From Streptomyces sp. TRM49041 (GTDB lineage Bacteria > Actinomycetota > Actinomycetes > Streptomycetales > Streptomycetaceae): a DNA stretch of 64,000 nucleotides. A model generated the notes under the pieces. That model searched no databases. It was not told the DNA's origin and saw only the letters and a list, made by a program, of their open reading frames with translations. The stretch is taken from the NCBI RefSeq assembly GCF_008271805.1, contig NZ_VSRY01000172.1, positions 16,806-80,805 of the forward strand. Direction: 5' to 3'. Shown here piece after piece: positions 1 to 9,246 of this stretch (positions are counted from its first letter, which is position 1; each line of letters opens with the position of its first letter). The translations under genes were made by a program, and so were the position numbers.

Positions 1-1362
1 AAGGCACAGCTCCTGCTGAAGTTCCTGCGGGCCCAGCAGGTGCCGGACGGGGTCCTTCTGACGGAGCCGGCCGCCGGCCGCAGGAGCAGGGGGATCGGCA
101 CCCGCGGCGAACTCGTCGGGGTGCTGCGCGACGCCGCCGCGATCGAGCTGGCCGTCATGCTCCAGTACCTCTACGCGGCCTACTCGGTGCCCACCCACGG
201 CGCCGGTCTGGAGTACGTGCGGCGGGGCGTGTGGACGCCCGAGCAGCTCCGGCTCGCCTGCGGCGACGGCGGGGAGACCCTCGACGAGGGCATCCGCAGC
301 ATGCTGCTGAACATCGCCCGCGAGGAGATGATCCACTTCCTCCTCGTCAACAACATCCTCACCGCGGTGGGCGAGCCGTTCCACGTGCCCCGGATCGACT
401 TCGGCACCGTCAACCAGGAGCTGTCGGTGCCGCTGGACTTCTCCCTGGAGCGGCTCGGACTCGGCAGCGTCGAGCGGTTCACGCTGATCGAGCGGCCGGA
501 CGACCTCGTCGGCGAGGTGCGGCGAGGCGACACGGCGGCGGCCGCCCCCGCGCCGTACGACGACCGGCACCCGTACGCCTCGCTGAGCGAGCTGTACGCG
601 GACATCCGGGAGGGCCTGCAACGCGTCCCGGACCTCTTCATGGTGGAGAAGGGCAGAGGAGGCGGGGAGCACCACCTCTTCCTGCGGGAGTCCCTCAACC
701 GGCAGCACCCCGACTACCAGCTCGAGGTCGACGACCTCTCCAGTGCCCTGTTCGCGATCGACGTCATCACCGAGCAGGGAGAGGGAGGGGTGCTCGGCCC
801 GCGAACCGCCGAGCGGTCGCACTACGCCTCGTTCCTGCGGATCTCCGATCTGCTCTGCGGTGCACCGGCCACGGGGACGCGCCCGGGCGGCGAACGGTGG
901 AACCCGGCCTATCCCGTCGTGCGCAACCCGACCCTCGGGCACGGAAACCCCGCCATGGAGACGGTCACCGACCCTGACGCCCGGTCGGTCATGGAGCTGT
1001 TCAACCGTTCCTACTTCATGACGCTGCAGCTCATGGCCCAGCACTTCGGTGAGCGCCCCGACGAGAGCCTGCGGCGGTCCGACCTGATGAACGCGGCGAT
1101 CGACATGATGACCGGCCTGATGCGCCCGCTGGCCGAACTGCTGGTGACCCTGCCGTCGGGGCGCCGCGGCATGACCGCCGGGCCGTCGTTCGAGCTGACC
1201 GAGCAGCCCGCGCCCGTGTCCCGTCCGGACGTGGCGAGGCGCGGCATCTCGCTGCGCCTCGACCACCTCGCGGCGGCATGCGGCAAGCACCCCATGGTGC
1301 CCGCTCGCGTGGGGGAGATGAGCGCCTTCTGGGCCGACCACTTCCGGCTGCCGCGCGGCTAG
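1..1362 (+). CDS. staD/rebD-like: Chromopyrrolic acid synthase (StaD/RebD/VioB family), C-terminal part
   Basis: The frame is open from the first base, so the gene begins outside the window; 453 residues are visible of a family usually about 1000 long. The visible part contains the ferritin-like VioB/RebD domain: an all-helical stretch with IELAVMLQYLYAAYSVP followed by EEMIHFLLVNNILTAVG, whose Glu/His pattern suits a metal or haem-associated helical bundle. Family members couple two indole-3-pyruvate imines, made by a StaO/RebO L-amino-acid oxidase, into chromopyrrolic acid. The next four genes are the expected P450, methyltransferases and flavoenzyme of indolocarbazole assembly, which separates StaD/RebD from the violacein enzyme VioB. 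A GTG at 40 could be mistaken for a start but has no ribosome binding site. Confidence 0.88.
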   Translation, partial: KAQLLLKFLRAQQVPDGVLLTEPAAGRRSRGIGTRGELVGVLRDAAAIELAVMLQYLYAAYSVPTHGAGLEYVRRGVWTPEQLRLACGDGGETLDEGIRSMLLNIAREEMIHFLLVNNILTAVGEPFHVPRIDFGTVNQELSVPLDFSLERLGLGSVERFTLIERPDDLVGEVRRGDTAAAAPAPYDDRHPYASLSELYADIREGLQRVPDLFMVEKGRGGGEHHLFLRESLNRQHPDYQLEVDDLSSALFAIDVITEQGEGGVLGPRTAERSHYASFLRISDLLCGAPATGTRPGGERWNPAYPVVRNPTLGHGNPAMETVTDPDARSVMELFNRSYFMTLQLMAQHFGERPDESLRRSDLMNAAIDMMTGLMRPLAELLVTLPSGRRGMTAGPSFELTEQPAPVSRPDVARRGISLRLDHLAAACGKHPMVPARVGEMSAFWADHFRLPRG

Positions 1363-1422
1363 GGCGCTTCCGGCGGCGCCCCCGGAACGGCGGCGCCGCA
1401 CTGCCGAATCGAAGGAGACCGC

Positions 1423-2721
1423 ATGCCATCCGCGACGCTGCCGCGGTTCGACCTCAAGGGCTGGGACAGGAAGGACATCGCCGACCCGTACCCGGTGTAC
1501 CGGCGCTACCGGGAGACCGCGCCGGTCCATCGCGGCGCGTCGGGCGCGGGTACGGGCTCGGGCGCGGGAGCGGGTACGGGCGCGGGCGCGGGCGGGCCGG
1601 ACACCTTCTACGTCTTCTCCTACGACGAGGTCGTCCGGGTGCTGTCGAGCCGGCGTTTCGGCCGGGACGCGCGCGTGGCGTCCGCCGACGCCGGCGCGGT
1701 GCCCGGCCCGATCCCCGCCGAGTACCAGGCCCTGCGGGCGATCGTCGAGAACTGGCTGGTGTTCATGGACCCGCCGCGCCACACCGAGCTGCGCTCCCTG
1801 CTCGGCACGGAGTTCTCGCCCTCGGTCGTCGCCGGGCTGCGGCCTCGCGTCACGCAGATCGCGCACGAGCTACTGGAGCGGTTCGTACGGCACCGGGAGG
1901 CGGACCTCGTCGAGGGCTTCGCGGCGCCGTTCCCGATCCTGGTCATCTCCGAACTGCTCGGCATTCCGAAAGAGCACCACGGATGGCTCCGCGCCAACGC
2001 GGTGGCTCTCCAGGAGGCCGGCACCACCCGGTCACGCAAGGGCACGGAGGGCTACGCGCGGGCCGAGGCGGCGTCCCTCGAATTCGCCCGCTACTTCCGG
2101 CAGGAGGTGCGTCGGCGGCGCGGGGAAGACCGCGGCGACCTTCTCACGCTCCTCGTCCGCGCCCGGGACGGTGGTGCACCGCTGAGCGTGGACGGGATCG
2201 TGGGCACCTGTGTCCACCTGGTCACCGCCGGACACGAGACCACCACCAACTTCCTTGCGAAGGCGGTGCTGGCGCTGCGGGCGCACCCGCGGGTCCTCGA
2301 CGAGCTGCGCGGCACTCCCGAGCTGACGCCGGGGGCGGTCGAGGAGCTCCTGCGCTACGACCCGCCGGTGCAGGCGGTGACGCGGTGGGCGTACGAGGAC
2401 ACCCGCCTCGGTGGGCACGAGGTGCCGCGCGGCAGCCGGGTCGTCGCCCTGCTGGGCTCGGCGAACCGGGACCCCGCGCGCTTCCCGCGCCCCGACGTTC
2501 TGGACGTGCGCCGCCCCGCCGACCGGCAGCTGGGCTTCGGGCTCGGCATCCACTACTGCCTGGGCGCGACGCTGGCCCGCGCCGAGGCCGAGATCGGCCT
2601 CAGGACGCTGCTGGACGGCGTTCCCGGGCTGGGCCGCGGCGGTCATCGGGTCGACTACGCCGACGACATGGTCTTCCACGGGCCGACACGCCTGGTCCTC
2701 GGCATGTCCGACCGCCCGTGA
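1423..2721 (+). CDS. staP-like: StaP-type cytochrome P450 (chromopyrrolic acid aryl-coupling)
   Basis: A 432-residue class I P450. The N-terminus MPSATLPRFDL and the following DIADPYPVYRRYRE match StaP of the staurosporine pathway as I remember it. The I-helix motif TAGHETTT lies near residue 270, the ExxR of helix K in EELLRYDPPVQ, and the haem-thiolate loop FGLGIHYCLGA near 379. StaP/RebP form the intramolecular aryl-aryl bond of chromopyrrolic acid, giving with StaC or RebC the indolocarbazole core. It follows the StaD-like gene by 60 bp with a strong GAAGGAGA site before the ATG. An odd Gly/Ala/Thr/Ser-rich low-complexity insert (residues about 44-64) replaces a short surface loop. No dedicated ferredoxin is adjacent. 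Confidence 0.93.
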   Translation: MPSATLPRFDLKGWDRKDIADPYPVYRRYRETAPVHRGASGAGTGSGAGAGTGAGAGGPDTFYVFSYDEVVRVLSSRRFGRDARVASADAGAVPGPIPAEYQALRAIVENWLVFMDPPRHTELRSLLGTEFSPSVVAGLRPRVTQIAHELLERFVRHREADLVEGFAAPFPILVISELLGIPKEHHGWLRANAVALQEAGTTRSRKGTEGYARAEAASLEFARYFRQEVRRRRGEDRGDLLTLLVRARDGGAPLSVDGIVGTCVHLVTAGHETTTNFLAKAVLALRAHPRVLDELRGTPELTPGAVEELLRYDPPVQAVTRWAYEDTRLGGHEVPRGSRVVALLGSANRDPARFPRPDVLDVRRPADRQLGFGLGIHYCLGATLARAEAEIGLRTLLDGVPGLGRGGHRVDYADDMVFHGPTRLVLGMSDRP

Positions 2722-2762
2722 CCCGCGGCGACACGCCGGCACCGTACAAGAGGAAGGAACCC

Positions 2763-3623
2763 ATGACGCAGCAGTCCGACACCACCTCCGAGACCACCCC
2801 CGACTCCGTCGGCCAGGCGTACGACGTGTTCGCCGACGCCGGCACCACGACGGCCCTGGGCGGCAACATCCACGTGGGCTACTGGGGCGACGACCACGGC
2901 GACCACGGCGACCACGACGTCCCGATCACCGAGGCCACCGACCACCTCACCGACCTCGTCGCCGACCGGCTCGCCCTCCGGCCGGATCAGCACCTTCTGG
3001 ACGTGGGCTGCGGCAACGGCGTCCCGGCCCTGCGCATCGCGGGAGCGTCGCAGGGCGTACGCGTCACCGGCATCACCGTCAGCCACCAGCAGCTCGCCAA
3101 GGCGGCGAAGGAGGCGGCCGGCTCCGACGCCCGTGACCGGGTCTCCTTCCTGTTCGCGGACGCCATGGATCTCCCCTTCGAGGACGGTTCCTTCGACGGG
3201 GCCTGGGCGATCGAATCACTGCTGCACATGCCCGACCAGGCCGCCGCCCTGGCGGAGATGCACCGCGTCGTCCGCCCCGGCGGCCGTCTGGTCATCGCCG
3301 ACCTGTGCCAACGGCAGCCGTTCACCGGTGACGACAGAGCCGTACTGGACGGCATGCTGAGCGTGTACGAGATCGCCGGGATCAACACGCCCGACGAGCA
3401 CCGGGCACGCCTGGCCGAAGGAGGCTGGGAGCTGCTGGAGCTGATGGACATCGGCGAACAGGTCCGGGCCAGTTACGGGCACGCCTCGGCCGCCTTCCGG
3501 GAGATCGCCGCCTCCCTCGACGCCCCCGCGGCGGAGCAGATCACGGCGGCGGCCGACCTGATGGAGTCCTTCGGGAAGCACCCGCACACCGGCTACGTCC
3601 TGATCACCGCGCGGCGCTCCTGA
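2763..3623 (+). CDS. RebM-like SAM-dependent methyltransferase 1 (StaMA-like candidate)
   Basis: 286 residues, class I Rossmann methyltransferase of the RebM/sterol-methyltransferase-like group. SAM motif I is LLDVGCGNGVPALRIA; post-I and motif II follow in VTGITVSHQQL and FADAMDLPFEDGSFDGAWAIES, then the LHMPD and VVRPGGRLVIAD signatures. RebM methylates the sugar of rebeccamycin, and staurosporine uses StaMA (N-) and StaMB (O-methylation); position directly after the P450 suggests the StaMA role, but the acceptor cannot be read from sequence. AGGAAGGAACCC precedes the ATG, 41 bp after the P450. A His/Asp/Gly repeat (GDDHGDHGDHD) near residue 40 comes from a 9-bp tandem duplication. If no sugar is present in the product, the aglycone would be the substrate. 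Confidence 0.82.
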   Translation: MTQQSDTTSETTPDSVGQAYDVFADAGTTTALGGNIHVGYWGDDHGDHGDHDVPITEATDHLTDLVADRLALRPDQHLLDVGCGNGVPALRIAGASQGVRVTGITVSHQQLAKAAKEAAGSDARDRVSFLFADAMDLPFEDGSFDGAWAIESLLHMPDQAAALAEMHRVVRPGGRLVIADLCQRQPFTGDDRAVLDGMLSVYEIAGINTPDEHRARLAEGGWELLELMDIGEQVRASYGHASAAFREIAASLDAPAAEQITAAADLMESFGKHPHTGYVLITARRS

Positions 3624-3820
3624 CTTCATATCCCCCAGCGGCTCGGGCGCGCATGGGTTGAACGGCGTTCCGCCCACCCGTTCGCGCCGGAGCAGCCGCG
3701 CATCCCCCCGCGTGAACGAGGGGGTTTTCGTCCGGTCCGTCTTTCCGCGGCCCACCCGGCGTGATGCTGAGGCGTGCGGCGGCGAACGCCCTGCGTCCAC
3801 CAGCCCCCGCACCACACCTC

Positions 3821-3860
3821 ATCTCCACCGTCTCCACCTGTCTCCACCTGTCTCCACCTG
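3821..3860 (+). repeat. 10-bp tandem repeat before methyltransferase 2
   Basis: Four adjacent copies of a 10-mer, the last three identical (TCTCCACCTG), sit 22 bp before the ATG of the second methyltransferase. The 258-bp gap between the two methyltransferases otherwise holds no gene I can support. The repeat could be a regulator site or simple slippage; the sequence alone does not decide. Confidence 0.8.
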
Positions 3861-3881
3861 TCGACCCGAAAGGCCGTTGCC

Positions 3882-4724
3882 ATGAAGGACTCCGCCCAGA
3901 CCCTGCCCGTGCCGGGAGCCGTCGGCGAGCTGTACGACCGGCTGACGCTGAACGCGATGAACGACGGCACCTTCAACCCCAACGTTCACATCGGCTACTG
4001 GGACACACCGGACTCCGAGGCCACGATCGAGGAGGCGATGGACCGGCTCACCGATGTGTTCATCGAACGGATGGGGATCACCGACGCGTCCCATGTCCTC
4101 GACCTGGGCTGCGGGGTGGGCGGTCCCGGTCTGCGGGTCGTGGCGCACACCGGTGCGCGGGTCACCGGCATCAGCGTCAGCGAGGAGCAGATCAAGACCG
4201 CCAACCGGCTGGCGGCCGAGGCCGGGGTCGCCGACCGAGCCGTGTTCCAGCACGGCGACGCGATGAAGCTCCCCTTCGCGGACGGGTCGTTCGACGCCGT
4301 GATGGCCCTGGAGTCGATCTGCCACATGCCGGACCGGCAGCAGGTGCTCACCGAGGTGAGCCGGGTCCTCGTCCCCGGCGGCCGACTCGTCCTGACCGAC
4401 GTGTTCGAGCGCGCCCCGCGCAAGGAGGTACGGCACCCGGGCATCGACAAGTTCTGCCGCGACCTCATGTCGACCACGGCGGACGTCGACGACTACGTCG
4501 CGCTGATCCACCGTTCCGGCCTGCGGCTGCGCGGCATCCTCGACATCACGGAGCAGACCACGCTGCGCCTCGGCGAGGAGCTGGGGAAGCTGTCGACCGT
4601 CGAGGACCGCCCCGCGGCCATGGACGAGGGCAACTTCCACTTCACCGACGACGCCTTCCAGCCGTCCGACCTGGCGGGCGTCGACGACTTCGGCTGCCTC
4701 CTGGTCATCGCGGAACGCCCGTGA
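3882..4724 (+). CDS. RebM-like SAM-dependent methyltransferase 2 (StaMB-like candidate)
   Basis: 280 residues, same fold and motif order as the preceding methyltransferase: HIGYWDTPD near residue 40, motif I HVLDLGCGVGGPGLRV, then ISVSEEQIKTANRLA, GDAMKLPFADGSFDAVMALE and VLVPGGRLVLTDVF. The two proteins are clearly paralogous but not recent duplicates. By analogy with staurosporine clusters, where staMB lies just before staC, this is the better StaMB (O-methyltransferase) candidate; that assignment rests on order and remembered family members, not on a diagnostic residue. The ATG has a GAAAGG site 9 bases upstream. Longer in-frame starts upstream would run through the 10-bp repeats and are unlikely. 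Confidence 0.8.
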   Translation: MKDSAQTLPVPGAVGELYDRLTLNAMNDGTFNPNVHIGYWDTPDSEATIEEAMDRLTDVFIERMGITDASHVLDLGCGVGGPGLRVVAHTGARVTGISVSEEQIKTANRLAAEAGVADRAVFQHGDAMKLPFADGSFDAVMALESICHMPDRQQVLTEVSRVLVPGGRLVLTDVFERAPRKEVRHPGIDKFCRDLMSTTADVDDYVALIHRSGLRLRGILDITEQTTLRLGEELGKLSTVEDRPAAMDEGNFHFTDDAFQPSDLAGVDDFGCLLVIAERP

Positions 4725-4813
4725 GCCACTGAAGCGCCGGGTGGGTCGCCCGCGCGAGCCCCTGCGCGGGCGCCCCGCCCGTCGCCACCGTCACGAAGGA
4801 AGGTGAGGACGCT

Positions 4814-6493
4814 ATGACGCACTCCGCTGATCGGACCGACGTGCTGATCGTGGGCGGCGGCCCGGTCGGGATGGCGGTGGCGCTGGACCTGACGTACCGC
4901 GGAATCGACTGCATGGTCGTCGACGCCGGTGACGGAAAGGTCCGGCATCCCAAGGTGAGCACGATCGGACCGCGCTCGATGGAGCTGTTCCGCCGCTGGG
5001 GTGTCGCGGAAGCCGTCCGCGGCGCGGGATGGCCGGCCGACCACCCCCTGGACATCGCCTGGGTCACCCGGGTCGGCGGCCACGAGGTCTACCGGTACCG
5101 CCGTGGGACGGCCGGGAACCGCCCGGCCTTCGCGCACACCCCCGAGCCCGACCAGATCTGCCCGGCGCACTGGCTGAACCCGGTGTTGACGCGGGCCGTG
5201 GGCGTCCACCCGGACGGTCCGCTACGGCTCCGTACCACCGTCGACCGCGTACGGCAGACCGACGACCACGTCGACGCCACCCTCACCGACCACACCACCG
5301 GTACGACCGGCACCGTCCGGGCCCGGTTCGTGGTCGCCTGCGACGGCGCCGCCTCCCCGGTCCGCCGGGCCTGCGGCATCGACGCGCCGGCCCGCCACCG
5401 TACGCAGGTCTTCCGCAACATCCTCTTCCGCGCCCCCGAGCTCAAGGAGCGGCTCGGCGACCGAGCCGCCCTCGTCTACTTCCTCATGCTGTCGTCCACG
5501 CTGCGCTTCCCCATGCGCTCGCTGAACGGCAGCGACCTGTACAACCTGGTCGTGGGCGTGGACGACCCCGCCGCCGACCGTGTCGACGCGCGGTCACTGA
5601 TCGGCGACGCCCTCGCCCTCGACACCCCGGTGGAGCTGCTGAGCGACGGCGAGTGGCATCTCACCCACCGTGTGGCCGACCGGTACCGGGCCGGGCGCGT
5701 CTTCCTCGCGGGCGACGCCGCGCACACGCTGTCGCCCTCCGGTGGCTTCGGCCTCAACACCGGCATAGGCGACGCCGCCGACCTGGGCTGGAAACTCGCG
5801 GCCACGCTGAACGGCTGGGCCGGGCACCGGCTGCTCGACACATACGAGACCGAGCGCAGGCCGATCGCCGTGGAGAGTCTGCGGGAGGCCCACCTCAACC
5901 TGCAGCGCACCATGCGCAGGCAGGTACCGCCCGAGGTCCACCTGGACGGGCCCGAGGGCGAGCGGGCCCGTGCGGAGATGGCGGAGCGGCTGGAGCGCAG
6001 CGACGTACAGCGGGAGTTCGACGCCCCGCAGATCCACTTCGGGCTGCGCTACAGCTCCCCCGCCATCATCGAAGACCCCGAAGTGCCGGTGCGCCACGGC
6101 ACGCCGGACGCCGACTGGCGCCCCGGCAGTGAGCCCGGCTACCGCGCCGCGCACGCGTGGTGGGACTCCACCACCTCCACGCTCGACCTGTTCGGGCACG
6201 GGTTCGTCCTGCTGCGCTTCGCCGCCGATCACGACGGACTCGCGGGAGTCGAGCGCGCTTTCGCCGACCGGGGCGTACCGCTCACCGTGCGGAACGGGGG
6301 CGACGACGGGGATGTCGCCCGGCTCTACGAACGGTCCTTCGTACTGGTCCGCCCGGACGGGTACGTGGCGTGGCGCGGCGACGAACTGCCGCGGGACCCG
6401 ACGGCCTTCGTCGACACGGTCCGCGGTGACCGGACCGAGGCCGTGCGCGGTGACCGGTACGCGTACACGGCAACCGGCGGACAGCACACATGA
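4814..6493 (+). CDS. staC/rebC-like: StaC/RebC-type FAD monooxygenase
   Basis: 559 residues, group A flavoprotein hydroxylase. The FAD Rossmann motif is VLIVGGGPVGMAVALDL at the N-terminus, the DG motif is VACDGAASPVRRACGI near residue 180, and the GD motif is FLAGDAAHTLSPSGGFGLNT near 300. Stretches such as TIGPRSMELFRRWGV, VFRNILFRAPEL and SEWHLTHRVADR-like segments match RebC as I remember it. These enzymes act with the StaP/RebP P450 on chromopyrrolic acid: StaC yields K252c, RebC the more oxidised arcyriaflavin. Which outcome applies here needs comparison of active-site residues. A GGAAGGTGAGG site precedes the ATG. It is the last recognisable indolocarbazole gene; 143 bp without a gene separates it from convergent chromosomal genes. 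Confidence 0.92.
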   Translation: MTHSADRTDVLIVGGGPVGMAVALDLTYRGIDCMVVDAGDGKVRHPKVSTIGPRSMELFRRWGVAEAVRGAGWPADHPLDIAWVTRVGGHEVYRYRRGTAGNRPAFAHTPEPDQICPAHWLNPVLTRAVGVHPDGPLRLRTTVDRVRQTDDHVDATLTDHTTGTTGTVRARFVVACDGAASPVRRACGIDAPARHRTQVFRNILFRAPELKERLGDRAALVYFLMLSSTLRFPMRSLNGSDLYNLVVGVDDPAADRVDARSLIGDALALDTPVELLSDGEWHLTHRVADRYRAGRVFLAGDAAHTLSPSGGFGLNTGIGDAADLGWKLAATLNGWAGHRLLDTYETERRPIAVESLREAHLNLQRTMRRQVPPEVHLDGPEGERARAEMAERLERSDVQREFDAPQIHFGLRYSSPAIIEDPEVPVRHGTPDADWRPGSEPGYRAAHAWWDSTTSTLDLFGHGFVLLRFAADHDGLAGVERAFADRGVPLTVRNGGDDGDVARLYERSFVLVRPDGYVAWRGDELPRDPTAFVDTVRGDRTEAVRGDRYAYTATGGQHT

Positions 6494-6636
6494 GGACGGC
6501 ACGGTGGGCATGCGGCAGTCATCCGAGAAGTGTCTGCGGGCGGCCGGACTCGTCGAGGTGACCCGGGCCCCCTGGAGGTGTCCGGCGCCGGCGTACGCAG
6601 ACGCCGCGCTGCCGCGCGTGACGACCGGGGAACCCG

Positions 6637-7386
6637 TCAGCCTCTGGTGGTGGTGTGAGGCAGGATCGCGCCGGCCGCTCTCGTGTCCGCCGCGGTGTCG
6701 ATGAGGTTCACCATCAGCGGCGTGCTGCCCGTCGGGCCCTTGGCCTGGGCCCGGAGGCGGTAGCGCTCGGTGCGGACCGCGTCGCGTGCCAGAGGCGTGC
6801 CGCCCTCGTACATGCTCGGGGGCATGTAGTCGTTGGCGATGCGGAGTTGTTCGGGGCGCCAGGTGCCCGTCGCGGGGTCCCAGCGCTCCAGGGTGAAGCC
6901 GTCCTGGGGCGGGCGGTCGGCCGCGGGATCGTCGTCGAACAGGATCTCCATCTGGAAGGCGAGGCGCAGCCGCGTGTACGCGTGGGTGTTGCCGTTGCGG
7001 AGCGTGACCGTGAACTCCTGGGGCGCGCCGCCCCGTACCAGGGTGATCTTCCCACCGGGCGTCGCCGTCGACATCGACAGACGGGTCGGGGCGGGCGGGG
7101 GCTTCGGCTTCGACGTCCGCGCCGGTTTCGGCGTCGGAGTGGCCGGGGTCGGTGTGGGTGACGTGGGCGCCGCGGTGCTCGGGGCCGGGCTCGTCGCCGG
7201 TGGCTCGGAGACAAGCGGCGACGACCGGGTCGCCGGGGCCGACGGCGACGATGACGATGACGCGAGCGTCGGTGTCGGCTTCCGGGCCGTCCCGTCGCCG
7301 TCCTCGCACGAAGTCAGCAGCGGCAGCAGCAGAGCCAGTGCCGCCGTCGCGGCCGGCAGCCTGCGGCGTCCGTCGGTCGTGCGCAT
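6637..7386 (-). CDS. Secreted lipoprotein with Pro/Thr/Ser-rich linker
   Basis: 249 residues. The N-terminus is a lipoprotein signal peptide: Arg/Asp-rich n-region, an Ala/Leu core and lipobox LLTSC near residue 27. Residues about 35-100 are a Pro/Thr/Ser/Lys-rich wall-spanning linker. The C-terminal 140 residues look like an immunoglobulin-like beta domain (FTVTLRNGNTHAYTRLRLAFQ) of the kind found in Streptomyces cell-surface proteins. No enzyme motif is visible and the function is unknown. A GGGGGAA site precedes the ATG. It is transcribed in the same direction as the membrane protein and carboxypeptidase behind it, so a cell-envelope setting is likely. Confidence 0.8.
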   Translation of the reverse strand: MRTTDGRRRLPAATAALALLLPLLTSCEDGDGTARKPTPTLASSSSSPSAPATRSSPLVSEPPATSPAPSTAAPTSPTPTPATPTPKPARTSKPKPPPAPTRLSMSTATPGGKITLVRGGAPQEFTVTLRNGNTHAYTRLRLAFQMEILFDDDPAADRPPQDGFTLERWDPATGTWRPEQLRIANDYMPPSMYEGGTPLARDAVRTERYRLRAQAKGPTGSTPLMVNLIDTAADTRAAGAILPHTTTRG

Positions 7387-7471
7387 CTTCTGTTCCCCCG
7401 TCGCGGTCCTTCCCGCGTGTGACGGTAGTAGGGGAAGGTCACGCCCCAGGGCGTAAGTGATAACGCTTCGC

Positions 7472-9169
7472 CTACGGGGCGCACGGTGTTCCCCGGGGGA
7501 ACAGGGTGTACGGGGCCGCCAGGCGGTACACGCCTGCGGCCGGGGCGTCGAGTTCGGTCCACTCGTCGCCCTCCCCTGTCTCCTCCGACCTTCGGAGGCA
7601 GGGCTGCCCGCCGCCGGCGGTCCCGGCCGTCAGCCGCTCGCCCTTCTCGTCCACCAGGGACAGCCACGGTGAGTACGGCACCTTGATCAGTATCCGGCCC
7701 GGTTTCGCCACGCGCAGGGTCATGCCGTCCGCGCCCGCCCTGTCCACGGCGGCCGTCGGCCCCGCCAGCGAGGTCGCGTCCCGGACGGCGTACAGGCGCC
7801 AGTTGGCGTCGGACCACACCAGGTCCAGGTACGGCAGGCCCGCCTCGATGAGGGCCTTCTCCCGCTGGGCGCCCGTGTCGGGAGAGGCACCCGTCGAGAG
7901 GACGACGTAGCGGACGGCCCAGCGGTGCAGCCAGGCTCGGTAGGTGTCGGCGTTCAGGGTGTCGTCGTAGAAGAGCGGGTTGCGTTCGATGTCGGCCTGG
8001 CGGTTCCAGCCGCGCGCCAGGTTGACGTAGGGGGCCAGCGCGGAGGACTCGCGGTGGCTGCGGGCCGGCAGGACCTCCACCCGGGCCCGCTCCGCGCCCC
8101 TGCGCCGCAGTTCCTCGACCAGCGGCGCCGCCTCGTCCGTCCAGGACGCGTGCGGCGCGGTCAGCACCACGTCGTCGACGCTCTTGAAGCCGACCCACGC
8201 GTGGAACACCACCAGCGCGGCCAGCAGCCCGTACCGGACACGCCGCGCCGCGTAAGGCAGCGCCGCCAGCAGCACCACGCCTGCGAACAGCATCGGCAGC
8301 CGCGTCACGTTAGAGCCGATCTGGGAGTCGATGAGCCAGGTCAGGAGCGTGCCCACGGCGTAGAGCGCCGCCGCCGTACGGACCGTGCGCCATGCCCTCG
8401 GCACCAGCAGCAGCGTCAGCACGCCGAACACCAGCGGCAGCACCGCCGTTCCGAAGCCCATCGGCTGCGTACCCGAGAACGGGAACAGCAGCGCCGACAC
8501 CGCCACCACGACCACCGGCGGCACACCCAGCGTGTACGAGGCGGCCCGCCGGCCGTTCAGAAACAGGGCCGCCGCCACGACGCCCAGGAACAGGCCCGCC
8601 ACCGGGCTCGCCGCCGTCGCCACGCCGGACAGGAGCCCGGCCACCACGGCCCTCGCCCCGCGCCGCGCCCACCACCGGCGCGGCGGGCCCGGGCGCGGCC
8701 GGCAGAACACCGCCGCGACCGCGCCCAGCGCGAACATCAGGCCGAGCCCGAACGTCACCCGCCCCGACAGGGCGTTGCACAGCAGCGCGAACACCGCCGC
8801 CAGCGAGCAGGCGAGGGTGTTGCGGACCGCTCGCGTCCGCATCAGGATCAGCGCGGTGGCCGCCGCCGAGACCGTCCCGGCGACCATCATCGTCGTCCGT
8901 ACGCCGAGCAGCGACATCACGTACGGCGACAGCACGCTGTACGAGACCGGGTGCATCCCGCCGTACCAGGCGAGGTTGTACGCCGAGTCCGGGTGCCGGG
9001 TCGCGAAGTCCGCCCACGCGTCCTGCGCGGCGAGGTCCCCGCCGCTGTTCGCGACGAACAGGAACCACGCCAGGTGGAGCACACCCGCCAGGGCCGTCGC
9101 CGCCACGACCGGGGTGGTGTACCAGCGCCCCGCCCGCGCGTCCGGCGGCTCCGCCTCGAAGGTGGTCAC
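7472..9169 (-). CDS. Polytopic integral membrane protein with extracytoplasmic C-terminal domain
   Basis: 565 residues. After a short polar N-terminus there are about ten hydrophobic segments between residues 18 and 340 (for example VVAATALAGVLHLAWFLFV and LACSLAAVFALLCNALSG), then a soluble domain of about 200 residues ending near the C-terminus. The layout, with an early conserved-looking Asp/His loop and a soluble tail, resembles GT-C type glycosyltransferases or related envelope proteins, but I see no diagnostic motif. The start is GTG with a GAGAGGGGG tract 11 bases upstream. It lies between the D,D-carboxypeptidase and a lipoprotein gene, all leftward, which supports an envelope role. 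Identity beyond that is not supported. Confidence 0.72.
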   Translation of the reverse strand: MTTFEAEPPDARAGRWYTTPVVAATALAGVLHLAWFLFVANSGGDLAAQDAWADFATRHPDSAYNLAWYGGMHPVSYSVLSPYVMSLLGVRTTMMVAGTVSAAATALILMRTRAVRNTLACSLAAVFALLCNALSGRVTFGLGLMFALGAVAAVFCRPRPGPPRRWWARRGARAVVAGLLSGVATAASPVAGLFLGVVAAALFLNGRRAASYTLGVPPVVVVAVSALLFPFSGTQPMGFGTAVLPLVFGVLTLLLVPRAWRTVRTAAALYAVGTLLTWLIDSQIGSNVTRLPMLFAGVVLLAALPYAARRVRYGLLAALVVFHAWVGFKSVDDVVLTAPHASWTDEAAPLVEELRRRGAERARVEVLPARSHRESSALAPYVNLARGWNRQADIERNPLFYDDTLNADTYRAWLHRWAVRYVVLSTGASPDTGAQREKALIEAGLPYLDLVWSDANWRLYAVRDATSLAGPTAAVDRAGADGMTLRVAKPGRILIKVPYSPWLSLVDEKGERLTAGTAGGGQPCLRRSEETGEGDEWTELDAPAAGVYRLAAPYTLFPRGTPCAP

Positions 9170-9246
9170 CGCGTCAAGCCCCCTCTCCGGTGCATGCGAA
9201 GGCGCCCCGGTGCTCCGGGGCGCCCTGGCCGCGTGTGCGTACTCCG

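Noticed and set aside
1278..3623. Single 781-codon frame covering P450 and first methyltransferase
   Set aside because: The first two thirds are an out-of-frame shadow of the P450; only the methyltransferase from 2763 is real.
6494..6636. Short plus-strand frame after the StaC/RebC-like gene (MRQSSEKCLRAAG...)
   Set aside because: It has no ribosome binding site or family resemblance and runs antisense into the lipoprotein gene.
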